DNA of 59,165 bases from Frateuria defendens (GTDB lineage Bacteria; Pseudomonadota; Gammaproteobacteria; Xanthomonadales; Rhodanobacteraceae), in contig NZ_LFQR01000059.1 in assembly GCF_001182895.1 (NCBI RefSeq), positions 1 to 59,165 of the forward strand, in the 5' to 3' direction. How positions within the stretch are numbered: the first letter of the stretch is position 1; each line of letters starts with the position of its first letter. Under the pieces are notes generated by a model. That model was not told the DNA's origin. It made no database searches and was given only the letters and a program-made list of their open reading frames with translations. Below are positions 10,631-18,265 of this stretch, in pieces. A program made the position numbers and the translations under genes.

Positions 10631-12178
10631 TTACTGGCAGGTCACGCCGACGGCGGTGAACGCCGCCGCCACGTCGCTGCCGGAGTAGCCGTAGTCGGCC
10701 GCCGCGCTCTCGACGCCGCAGGCGCCGGAGTTGTAGGTGGTGGTGGCCGTCCAGTAGAGCGCATTGGCGCGCTCGAACACCTCGAAGGCCTTCTTGGTGT
10801 CCCAGCCGCCGGTCTTGGCCAGCGTACAGAAGGCCTTGTTGTACACGCCGCTGGAGTAGTGCACGTCCAGGCCCGAGGTGTAGTTGGCCGCGTTGTCGAT
10901 CGAGCGGCCGTCCTGCGTGGGCGTGCACATCCAGCGCAGCGCGGTGCCGTTCTTGATGATCTCGGCGCCCACCAGCCAGTCGTTGTGGTCGCGGTCGAAG
11001 AACTCCGCCGCCTCGCCCGCCATGTCCGAGAAGGACTCGTTGATGCCGCCGGACTGGCCCGAGTACTGCAGGCCCGAGTGCTGCTCGGTGAAGCCGTGGC
11101 TGATCTCGTGGCTGGTCACGTCCAGCGACACCAGCGGGTAGAAATAGCTGGCGCCGTCGCCGAAGTTCATCGAGCTGCCGTTCCAGAACGCATTCTCGTA
11201 GTTGCGGCTGTAGTGCACGTTCATCACCAGCTGGAAGTTCAGCGGCGGCGCGCCGAACCAGCTGTTGTACATGTCGTGCACGACGCCGCCGAAGTGGTGC
11301 GCGTCGTTGATCGGCGAGTAGGCGCCGTTGATGCCGTCGCCCGTGCTGTTGAAGCAGGTGAAGGCCCACACCGAGCCGCCGGTGCGCCGGCCACCCAGGT
11401 TCACCGTCTTCACGTCCGGGTTCTGCGCGTAGCAGGTGCTGCCGGACTGGGTGACCTCCAGCGCCGCGTAGTCGGTGCCGTAGAGATACTGGCCGGTCTT
11501 CTGGTTGCCGCCTGGTCCGGTCGCGGTGGCCGGGGTGCCGGTGCCGCCGCCACCGCCGCCGGGCTTGCCGGTGGTGAGGCCTTCCCAGCTCTGGATCACC
11601 TCGCCGGTGTTGGCGTCGACCAGCGCGGTCGGGCGCGAGGGCTTGCCGCTGCGGTCGACGAAGAAGGAGGTGAGGTAGGCCAGGCGCGCCTTCTTGCCTT
11701 CGGCGTAGACGAACAGGTCGGCCTGCTCGACGCCGATGTCGGACGGCGCCACCGCATCGATGCCGATGCCGAGCGGCAGCAGGCCGGCGTGCTGGCGCAG
11801 CGCGGCGAGGGCCTGGGCGCGGCTCAGCGCGGGCGTGACCGAGGCCAGGTCGAAGCCGAGGCCCTGGGCGATGCTGCCTTCGGCGCCGAGCGCGGCACCC
11901 ACCGCATCGTGCTCGACGACCAGGCCGCGGCCGTACACCGGCACGCCGCGGAACAACTGCTGCTCGCGGGTCTTGAGCGTGCCGTGCACCGTCTGCGCCG
12001 AGCGCTGCGGCGACAGCGAAGCTTCCGGATCCAGGCCCAGGTGGCGGCCGACCTCCGCAGCAGCGAGCCGGCCCAGCGCCGGTGCGTGGATGCGCGTGGA
12101 CGTGGCGGCCATCGCGCCGGAAGCGGCGGCAAGACCCATGGCGGCGAACAGGGCGCCGGCCAGCGGTTTGTGCATCAT
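10631..12178 (-). CDS. Secreted M4 (thermolysin/pseudolysin-type) metalloprotease
   Basis: A 515-residue preproprotein. The signal peptide is residues 1-25 (ends GAMAA). An FTP/PepSY-type inhibitory propeptide spans about 30-190 and ends in LVDANTGEVI, followed by a Gly-rich linker (197-202). The catalytic domain spans about 218-515. The zinc motif HEISH is at 347-351 and the third ligand Glu371 in GGINESFSD; the C-terminal His region is LDVHYSSGVYNKAF. The ending in AFTAVGVTC resembles LasB elastase and vibriolysin rather than thermolysin. Such enzymes are exported, often by type II secretion, and self-process. The ATG at 12178 has GGAGG nine bases upstream. A strong hairpin precedes it in the leader. 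Confidence 0.95.
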   Translation of the reverse strand: MMHKPLAGALFAAMGLAAASGAMAATSTRIHAPALGRLAAAEVGRHLGLDPEASLSPQRSAQTVHGTLKTREQQLFRGVPVYGRGLVVEHDAVGAALGAEGSIAQGLGFDLASVTPALSRAQALAALRQHAGLLPLGIGIDAVAPSDIGVEQADLFVYAEGKKARLAYLTSFFVDRSGKPSRPTALVDANTGEVIQSWEGLTTGKPGGGGGGTGTPATATGPGGNQKTGQYLYGTDYAALEVTQSGSTCYAQNPDVKTVNLGGRRTGGSVWAFTCFNSTGDGINGAYSPINDAHHFGGVVHDMYNSWFGAPPLNFQLVMNVHYSRNYENAFWNGSSMNFGDGASYFYPLVSLDVTSHEISHGFTEQHSGLQYSGQSGGINESFSDMAGEAAEFFDRDHNDWLVGAEIIKNGTALRWMCTPTQDGRSIDNAANYTSGLDVHYSSGVYNKAFCTLAKTGGWDTKKAFEVFERANALYWTATTTYNSGACGVESAAADYGYSGSDVAAAFTAVGVTCQ

Positions 12179-12204
12179 CGTTCTAACCTCCCCGAATGGA
12201 TGGA

Positions 12205-12229
12205 CCGGCGGTCCGTCATGGACCGCCGG
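12205..12229. repeat. Perfect 10-bp stem hairpin in the M4 protease leader
   Basis: CCGGCGGTCC (12205-12214) and GGACCGCCGG (12220-12229) are exact inverted copies around a five-base loop. They sit 26 bases upstream of the protease ATG. The element could be an operator for the divergent protease/transporter pair or a leader-RNA hairpin; nothing in the sequence decides. Confidence 0.5.
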
Positions 12230-12400
12230 CGTGCCGCCGGCAGTGCCCGTCGCCAATCCCCTCCATCGGCGACGGATGCCGGCTGCCGCAACGTATGATC
12301 TTGCGGGGGATGCCGTCAATGCGGATAACCGGCCCCGCGTCACGGCCGGCGGAAGTGCTAGCCTCCGGCCTTTGCGTTTCGCCCCTGCCGGAGCCGGAGC

Positions 12401-13640
12401 ATGGCCGTTCTTTCCACGCTGCGCGAACTCGATCCCCAGCAGCGTCACACCGTCCTGGCCAGCTTCCTCGGCTGGACGCTCGATGCCTTCGACTACTTCC
12501 TGTTGACCTTCGTCATCGTCAGCGTCGCCAGCGAATTCCACGTTGCGAACAGCGAGGTCACCTACGGCCTGCTGCTGACCCTGATGGCGCGGCCGCTGGG
12601 CGCGCTGATCTTCGGCCGGCTGGCCGACCGCTTCGGGCGGCGGCCGGTGCTGATGCTGGACGTGATCCTGTTCTCGGTGTTCGAACTGGCCACCGCCTTC
12701 GCACACACGCTCGGCACGCTGCTGGCGCTGCGCTTCCTGTTCGGCATCGCGATGGGCGGCGAATGGGGCATCGGCGCCTCGCTGGCGATGGAGTCGATCC
12801 CGCCCAAGGCGCGCGGCGCGGTGTCGGGCCTGCTGCAGAGCGGCTACCCCTGCGGCTTCTTCCTCGGCGCGCTGGCGAACTGGCTACTGGTGGACCACAT
12901 CGGCTGGCGCGGGCTGTTCGTGGTCGGCGCGCTGCCGGCGCTGCTGGTGCTCTACATCCGCCGCAAGGTGCCCGAGTCGCCGGTGTGGCAGGCGCGCCAG
13001 CCCGCGCAGGCCAGGCGCGGCCTGGGCGAGGCGATGCGCGGGCACTGGAAGCTGGCGCTGTACCTGATGCTGCTGATGGCCGCGTTCAACATGTTCAGCC
13101 ACGGCTCGCAGGACATGTACCACACCTTCGAAGAGGTGGACCTCGGCCTCAAGACGGGCTCGGGCGCGGCCTTCGTGCTGGTGGCGCTGCTCAACCTCGG
13201 CGCGCTGGCTGGCGGGCTTGTTCTTCGGCGCCTGGTCCGAGCGCGTCGGGCGGCGGCGGGCGATGATCGTCGCCGCGCTGCTCGCGATCCCGGTGATCCC
13301 GCTGTGGATGTACGGCGGCTCGCTGGCGCTCTACGGCCTGGGGGCGTTCCTGATCCAGGTGATGGTGCAGGGCGCCTGGGGCGTGGTGCCCACCCACTTG
13401 AACGAACTTTCGCCCGACGCGGTGCGCGGCACCCTGCCGGGCTTCGCCTACCAGATGGGCAACCTGCTCGCCGCCGGCACCGCCAGCGCGCAGAGCTGGC
13501 TGGCCGAGCGCCACGTCGGGCTGCCGCTGGCCATGTCGGGCTGGATGGCCGTGGTGGCGCTGGTGCTGGCGCTGCTGGTGTACCTGGGGCCGGAGGCGCG
13601 CGGGGTGGGCTTCGGCGGCGCTGCGCCGACCAAGAACTAA
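12401..13640 (+). pseudogene. MFS transporter (SHS/lactate-type), one-base frameshift
   Basis: The first about 270 codons encode a major facilitator protein: LGWTLDAFDYFLLTF at the start, the loop RLADRFGRRPVL (MFS signature), then helices through LLNLGALAGGL. That frame then reads into Arg-rich nonsense. The expected continuation FFGAWSERVGRRRAM and the remaining helices run in the frame one base further on and end at 13640. Removing one T at 13218/13219 restores LAGGLFFGAWSERVG and a roughly 412-residue transporter. N-terminal features match the sialate:H+ symporter (SHS) group, which moves lactate and similar carboxylates. It is either a real pseudogene, a phase variant or a sequencing error. 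Confidence 0.85.
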
Positions 13641-13672
13641 GCGGCCCTGACGGCATGGGCGGCGGGGCGTTC

Positions 13673-13681
13673 TGATAGAAT
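13673..13681 (+). promoter_or_regulatory. Extended -10 promoter of slyD
   Basis: TG at 13673-13674, one base, then TAGAAT at 13676-13681 make an extended -10 box 32 bases above the slyD ATG. No good -35 is visible, as is usual for extended -10 promoters. The same TAGAAT box is found before the YkgJ-type gene. Confidence 0.5.
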
Positions 13682-13713
13682 CCGCCGCTTTGCAATCCCT
13701 GACGAGACGCACG

Positions 13714-14199
13714 ATGAAGGCTGGCAAGGACAAGGTCGTATCCCTCCACTACACCCTCGCGGTGGACGGCGAGCAGGTGGAAAGCTCGCACGACCGCGGC
13801 GAGCCGCTGTGGGTGCTGCTCGGCCACGGCCAGCTGATCCCGGGCCTGGAGAAGGCGCTGGAAGAGCGCGAGGCGGGCGAGTCGCTCAAGGCGGAGATCA
13901 GCCCGGCCGAGGGCTACGGCGAGCGCCAGGAGGGCATGATCCAGCGCGTGCCGAAGAAGTACTTCCAGCAGTCGGCCAGGCTCAAGCCGGGCCAGACCAC
14001 CGTGCTGGCGCTGAAGGAAGGCGGCCACCGCGTGGTGGTGGTGCACAAGGTCGGCATGACCGCGGTGGACGTGGACCTCAACCACCCGATGGCCGGCAAG
14101 ACGCTCCACTTCGACGTCACCGTGAACGAAGTGCGCGAGGCGAGCGAGGAGGAGATCCAGCACGGCCACGCGCACGCGCCGAACGCCGAGGCGCACTGA
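13714..14199 (+). CDS. slyD: FKBP-type peptidyl-prolyl isomerase, SlyD
   Basis: A 161-residue SlyD. The FKBP half-domains (VVSLHYTLAVDGEQVESS and the C-terminal HPMAGKTLHFDVTVNEVREA) flank an inserted chaperone flap domain (about residues 70-125). The protein ends in a short His-bearing tail (HGHAHAP and a final His), shorter than the metal-binding tail of E. coli SlyD. It acts in the cytoplasm as a proline isomerase and chaperone and can carry nickel in some species. The ATG at 13714 gives the usual SlyD start. Its own promoter and terminator suggest a monocistronic gene. Confidence 0.93.
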   Translation: MKAGKDKVVSLHYTLAVDGEQVESSHDRGEPLWVLLGHGQLIPGLEKALEEREAGESLKAEISPAEGYGERQEGMIQRVPKKYFQQSARLKPGQTTVLALKEGGHRVVVVHKVGMTAVDVDLNHPMAGKTLHFDVTVNEVREASEEEIQHGHAHAPNAEAH

Positions 14200-14231
14200 G
14201 CGCATTGCGGCGATGGCCGGTGATGGAAACG

Positions 14232-14258
14232 AAAACGGCGCCCTCGGGCGCCGTTTTT
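14232..14258. terminator. Bidirectional intrinsic terminator
   Basis: AAACGGCGCC pairs with GGCGCCGTTT around a CTCG tetraloop, flanked by A-tract on the left and TTTTT on the right. It lies between slyD (plus) and the NlpC/P60 gene (minus), which converge on it. Confidence 0.8.
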
Positions 14259-14280
14259 CATGTGCGGCGGTCGCTGGATT

Positions 14281-14826
14281 TCAGTCGAGCAGCCGCTTCC
14301 CGTAGGCGAAGTGGTCGCGCCAGTAGGGCCCGTCGATGTCGTCCATCCGCACCGTGCCGCCGCTGTTGGGCGCGTGCACGAAGCGGCCCTTGCCCACGTA
14401 CACGCCCACGTGGCTGATGCCGCCGCGGCCGCCGAAGAACACCAGGTCGCCGCTGGCCAGTTCGGTCATGCGGGTGAGCTTGCGCCCGTCCAGCGCGGCC
14501 AACTCGCGCGAGCTGTGCGGCAGGCTGATGTTGGCGCCGTTGCGGTAGATGTAGTCGACCAGACCGCTGCAATCGAAGCCGCCCTGCGGGGTGTTGCCGC
14601 CCCAGTGGTAGGGCGTGCCGACCAGGGCCATGGCGTGGAACAGCACGTCGTTGGCGACCTGCGCGTTGGCGGTCGAGGGCGCGCGGGCGGGCAGGTTGGC
14701 GAGCACCGAAGCCGGAGGCTCTCGGCGATGCGGGCCGCCGGCGCAGCCGGCCAGCAGCAGGAGCAGCAGGGCGGCGGCCGGCCGGAGGGAGGGCGACAGC
14801 GGGCGAAGCGGGGCGGCCAGGCGCAT
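14281..14826 (-). CDS. NlpC/P60 family lipoprotein peptidase
   Basis: A 181-residue lipoprotein. The signal peptide ends in a lipobox LAGC with Cys28 as the lipidation site. The NlpC/P60 catalytic domain covers about 58-180, with Cys86 (FDCSG), His139 (SHVGVY) and His151 (FVHAP), the complete triad. Such enzymes cut the D-gamma-Glu to diaminopimelate bond or other cross-bridges in peptidoglycan (Spr/MepS type). It is anchored in the outer membrane facing the periplasm. The residue after Cys28 is Ala, not Asp, consistent with outer-membrane sorting. It converges with slyD. The start at 14826 fits the signal peptide. Confidence 0.92.
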   Translation of the reverse strand: MRLAAPLRPLSPSLRPAAALLLLLLAGCAGGPHRREPPASVLANLPARAPSTANAQVANDVLFHAMALVGTPYHWGGNTPQGGFDCSGLVDYIYRNGANISLPHSSRELAALDGRKLTRMTELASGDLVFFGGRGGISHVGVYVGKGRFVHAPNSGGTVRMDDIDGPYWRDHFAYGKRLLD

Positions 14827-14975
14827 GCGAAAACCTCGGGTGAAGTTTTCGGCAAGGCTAGCAAATCAAGGGATTGCGTAGAAGTCTTGAGACTAAAGGC
14901 GAGTGTTGTACGCATCCTCTTCAGACGCGACGGCCCACGCGGCAGCCCTCCGCCGATGGAGGCCGCACGCCCGGC

Positions 14976-16400
14976 TCAATGCACGCCCGGAGCCACGTCC
15001 AGCGCGCGCTCGGCCAGGACGCGGCCGTCGATGTCCACGGTGCGCAGCCGGTAGGCGCCGGAGCGCAGGTAGAGCGTGTTGTCCGCGCCCGCTTCGAGGA
15101 ACAGATAGCGGTCGGCCGCCACGGCTTCGGCGGATTCGTTGGCGTAGCGCGCCTCGACCAGGCACGGCACGCCCGCCTTGCAGGCGTGGCTGTCCACCGG
15201 CACGGGGACGCGCAGCCCGCCGAGTGCGAGCCAGGGCGGGCGCCGGCCGCGCGAGGCGGGCGGCAGCATGGGGTAGCCCTTGCCGTCGAGCTCGACGCGC
15301 ACGGGGCCGCGCGAGTAGTCGGAAATCGCCTCGTTGGCCGGCGGCAGGACGACGTTGGCGTCATAGGCCTGCGGCCGCGCGCTCCAGAATGCCTGGCCGT
15401 CGCGCCGGCGGAACACGACCGGGCGGTTCGGATGGTAGGCGCTGATCAACTGGGCGTAGTAGTCCTTGGCCGGGCGATGGCGCTCCGTGCCGAGCGTGAG
15501 CATGTCCAGCATCCGGCTCTTGCGCAGGCTGGCCTCGATCTCGCGCCGGGCGGCGGCCTCGCTGGCCGGCTCTTCCTCGCGCAGGTCCACCTGGTCGATG
15601 CACAGCGGGTCGCTGCCGCTCAGTTCGCGCAGCAGCAGGCCCATCGGCTTCACTGTCGCGCCCAGCCGGCCGGCGGCCTTGTCGATGTGGGCGTAGCCGC
15701 CGTGCACGAACAGCCGCGCCTTCGGGTCGCCGGCGAGCGCGCGCCGGTAGAGGTTGCGGGCCTGGCCGTCCTCGCGGCTCTGCGGCGAGCCCCCACCGGC
15801 CTCATACGGCACCACGGTGTAGCCCAGCCGGACGGCCTCGCGCACGATCTCGCCGTAGACCGGCTCGTGCAGGTACTCGCTGCCGCTGGCGGCGACGGGA
15901 TAACCGCGCCGCATCAGCCCCTCGTCGCGCTCGTCCAGCGCCTCGGCGGCGAAATGCGTGAAGCCGAGCCTGCGCAGCCGCGGCAGCAGGGCCAGCGTGA
16001 GCAGGCGCGTGTGGGCGTCGTGGTGCGCCTCGTTGACCATCACGATGCGGCGGCCGGCGGCCTGTGCGGCAATCGCCTCGACCGCATCCACGGCCTCCCA
16101 CTCCGGCGGCACCGGCAGCTGGGCGCCGGCCAGCGGCTGGTTCTTGAGCGGAAAGTCGCGCACCGCCTCGCTGTAGAGGCCGAGCTCGTTCTCGGTGAAG
16201 GCCAGCCACTGGTGCGCGAGCAGCAGGTCCTGGCCGGCGAGGTCGGGCAGGCGCGTGACCAGGTAGCGGTAGCGCGGCAGGTCGTCCCGCAATGGCTGGA
16301 TGCCGCTCAGGAAATCCTGCTGCGGCGCCTGGCGCGCCGGGGCGGCGGCGCACAGCGCGACGCCGAGCATGGCGAGACAGACGACTGTCATCCGACGCAT
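14976..16400 (-). CDS. Secreted ChaN/Tiki-like protein of unknown function
   Basis: A 474-residue protein with a signal peptide (MRRMTVVCLAMLGVALCAAA then PAR). The segment RRIVMVNEAHHDAHTRLL (from about 118) has the paired Glu/His pattern typical of the ChaN/Tiki (EreA-like) superfamily of metal-dependent hydrolases and haem-binding proteins. HFAAEALDE and ARLFVHGGYAHI fit later strands of that fold. The last 100 residues (VDSHACKAGVPC to the end) look like a separate beta-rich domain with two Cys. Other in-frame ATGs exist at 16463 and 16421; 16400 puts the signal peptide at the N-terminus and follows a GGGGG tract. Assignment to the superfamily is moderate and function unknown. Confidence 0.6.
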   Translation of the reverse strand: MRRMTVVCLAMLGVALCAAAPARQAPQQDFLSGIQPLRDDLPRYRYLVTRLPDLAGQDLLLAHQWLAFTENELGLYSEAVRDFPLKNQPLAGAQLPVPPEWEAVDAVEAIAAQAAGRRIVMVNEAHHDAHTRLLTLALLPRLRRLGFTHFAAEALDERDEGLMRRGYPVAASGSEYLHEPVYGEIVREAVRLGYTVVPYEAGGGSPQSREDGQARNLYRRALAGDPKARLFVHGGYAHIDKAAGRLGATVKPMGLLLRELSGSDPLCIDQVDLREEEPASEAAARREIEASLRKSRMLDMLTLGTERHRPAKDYYAQLISAYHPNRPVVFRRRDGQAFWSARPQAYDANVVLPPANEAISDYSRGPVRVELDGKGYPMLPPASRGRRPPWLALGGLRVPVPVDSHACKAGVPCLVEARYANESAEAVAADRYLFLEAGADNTLYLRSGAYRLRTVDIDGRVLAERALDVAPGVH

Positions 16401-16543
16401 GCCAGCGATCCCCCGATCCATGACAGTGGGCGCCAGCCTAGATTTACGCCCCAGCCGGCGCAAGGCGCTGTGCAGCGAAGCGGTCGGGGCGCTTCGCTGC
16501 GCCTACGGTTGCCGTGCCCCCTACCGCCGCCGACACTACGGCC

Positions 16544-17323
16544 ATGGACCTCTACACGCTCGAACGCGGCAGCGCGCCCCTGCTGATCAGCCTGCCGCAC
16601 GACGGCAGCGACATCCCGTCGGAACTCGCCGTGCGCCTGCATCCCGCCGCGCGCCGCTCGCCCGATACCGACTGGCACGTCGGCCGCCTCTACGAGCCGC
16701 TGGCCCGCGAACTCGGCGCCAGCCTGCTGCGGCCGCGGCTGTCGCGCTACGTGATCGACCTCAACCGTCCGGCCGACGGGCAGGCGCTGTATCCGGGGCG
16801 GCGCGAGACCGGGCTGGTATCCACCCTCGGCTTCGACGGCGAGCCGCTGTACCTGCCTGGCGCCGAACCGGACGCGGCCGAAATTCAACGGCGGATAAAC
16901 GCCTACTGGCGGCCTTACCACCTCGCGCTCCAGCAGGAACTTGCGATGTTGCGGGTGCAACACGGGCGGGTGGTGCTGTGGGAAGGCCATTCCATCCGCC
17001 GCCGCGTGCCGATGCTGTTCGAAGGGCCGTTGCCGGATTTCAACCTGGGCACGGCGGACGGCGCCAGCTGTGGAGCGGCCTTGCAGGCGAGCCTGGCGGA
17101 TGGCCTCGAAGCGCAGCGGGACTTCAGTTTCGCGGTCAACGGGCGCTTCAAGGGCGGCTACATCACCCGGCAGTATGGACGTCCAGACGAAGGCGTCGAG
17201 GCGGTGCAGCTGGAGCTGGCGCAATACCGCTACATGGACGAGAGCAGCTTCGCCTACGACGAGGCCGGGGCGGCCGCGGTGCAGGGCCTGATCCGACTGC
17301 TGCTGCGCCGCTGCATCGCGTGA
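16544..17323 (+). CDS. hutG: N-formylglutamate deformylase
   Basis: A 259-residue zinc hydrolase of the N-formylglutamate amidohydrolase family, the last step of the five-step histidine degradation route (N-formylglutamate to glutamate plus formate). Signature segments are LLISLPHDGSDIP at the start, DTDWHV, RYVIDLNRPADG, ALYPGRRETGLVST, LWEGHSIRR and NGRFKGGYITRQYG. The frame allows a GTG at 16514, but relatives start just before the LERGSAPLLI segment, so the ATG at 16544 is used. It stands alone here; no other hut genes are nearby. Confidence 0.92.
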   Translation: MDLYTLERGSAPLLISLPHDGSDIPSELAVRLHPAARRSPDTDWHVGRLYEPLARELGASLLRPRLSRYVIDLNRPADGQALYPGRRETGLVSTLGFDGEPLYLPGAEPDAAEIQRRINAYWRPYHLALQQELAMLRVQHGRVVLWEGHSIRRRVPMLFEGPLPDFNLGTADGASCGAALQASLADGLEAQRDFSFAVNGRFKGGYITRQYGRPDEGVEAVQLELAQYRYMDESSFAYDEAGAAAVQGLIRLLLRRCIA

Positions 17324-17517
17324 ACGCAGGTTTCTGCGGGTGCCGTTAGGCGCATGTGAAGTCAAGGCCGCAGGCCGGTTTGCGTGCGCCGGGCGGTGCG
17401 GCGTGTTCAGTTTCGAGACGACGCGGCGGTCGCATCGTGAAGCCGTCACATCGCCTGCCGGCTGATGCAAGGGGGCGGCGGCGTGGCGCTCTTTCCCCCA
17501 ACTTCGAGGCTACAACC

Positions 17518-17730
17518 ATGCGCAAACTCGTGATCGCTTCCCTGCTCGTGTCGGGTCTTGCCCTGGCCGGTTCCGCGCTGGCCCAGGACGCCGCCACGGC
17601 GCCGGCCGCCGGTTCGACGAGCAGCCAGCCTGCCGCGACCAAGACCACCACCAAGCATCACCACCACAAGCACAAGGCCGCGACCAAGTCCACCACGGCG
17701 CCGGCTCCGGCCAGCACCAGCGGCAAGTAA
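17518..17730 (+). CDS. Small secreted His/Lys/Thr-rich peptide
   Basis: A 70-residue precursor. The signal peptide MRKLVIASLLVSGLALAGSA ends before LAQ, cleavage about residue 22. The mature part is nearly all Ala, Thr, Ser, Lys and His, with the cluster KHHHHKHK in the middle, and has no predicted fold. Similar short Ala/Lys/Thr-rich exported peptides are frequent in Lysobacterales and are unannotated. The His run could bind Ni, Cu or Zn (inference). A clean terminator follows, which supports a real transcription unit. The 194 bases above it show no other gene. Confidence 0.72.
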   Translation: MRKLVIASLLVSGLALAGSALAQDAATAPAAGSTSSQPAATKTTTKHHHHKHKAATKSTTAPAPASTSGK

Positions 17731-17750
17731 GCGCTACGCGGTCTGCTGCG

Positions 17751-17783
17751 AAACCCCGGCCGGCTCGCGCCGCCGGGGTTTTT
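17751..17783 (+). terminator. Intrinsic terminator after the His-rich peptide gene
   Basis: AAACCCCGGC at 17751 pairs with GCCGGGGTTT, followed by more T residues (ends 17783). It is 20 bases after the stop codon and also faces the minus-strand RidA-type gene. Confidence 0.8.
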
Positions 17784-17791
17784 CTATGCGC

Positions 17792-18211
17792 TCACCGTTC
17801 CAGCGCGGCGACGCATTTGAGTTCGATCGCGATCGGCGTGGGCAGGGCGCTGATGCCCAGCGTGGTGCGGCAGGCGTCGACGCCGGCGAAATGCTCGGCG
17901 TAGAGCCGGTTGTAGGCGGCGAAGTCGCGCGCCATGTCGGTGAGGAAGACGGTCACGTCGACGAGGTCTTCCCAGCGGGCGCCGCCGGCTTCCAGCACCG
18001 CCCGCACGTTGGCGAATACCTGCCGGCACTGCGCCTCGATGTCGTAGGCGAGCAGCGCGCCGGCGGCATCGTAGACGTTGCCGGGGATCTCGCCGCTGCC
18101 GGGCCGGCGCGGGCCGACGCCGGAGAGGAACAGCAGGTTGCCGACCCGCCGCGCGTGTGGGTAGGCGCCGACCGGCGCGGGCGCGTCGCCGGTGCGCACG
18201 ATGCGGCTCAT
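17792..18211 (-). CDS. RidA-family deaminase, probably 2-aminomuconate deaminase
   Basis: A 139-residue YjgF/YER057c/RidA-fold protein. It has PVGAYPHARRVGNLLFLSG, the Arg-containing strand that binds the carboxylate, and ISALPTPIAIELKCVA at the C-terminus. Stand-alone RidA removes 2-aminoacrylate. This one follows, 54 bases downstream, a 2-hydroxymuconic/aminomuconic semialdehyde dehydrogenase gene, and its length and C-terminal end resemble the 2-aminomuconate deaminases of kynurenine and 2-aminophenol meta-cleavage pathways. The ATG at 18211 (MSRIVRTGDAP) is preferred over an upstream one at 18232. Family is certain; the specific reaction rests on context. Confidence 0.82.
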   Translation of the reverse strand: MSRIVRTGDAPAPVGAYPHARRVGNLLFLSGVGPRRPGSGEIPGNVYDAAGALLAYDIEAQCRQVFANVRAVLEAGGARWEDLVDVTVFLTDMARDFAAYNRLYAEHFAGVDACRTTLGISALPTPIAIELKCVAALER

Positions 18212-18265
18212 GCGGGCCGTCCGCCGATGCATGCGTGCACGGCGCGGCGGTAAGGCACGGCGGTT

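Noticed and set aside
13218-13640. A separate small membrane protein starting at TTG 13218
   Set aside because: Its sequence continues the MFS transporter exactly where the first frame fails; a single-base frameshift explains both better than two genes.
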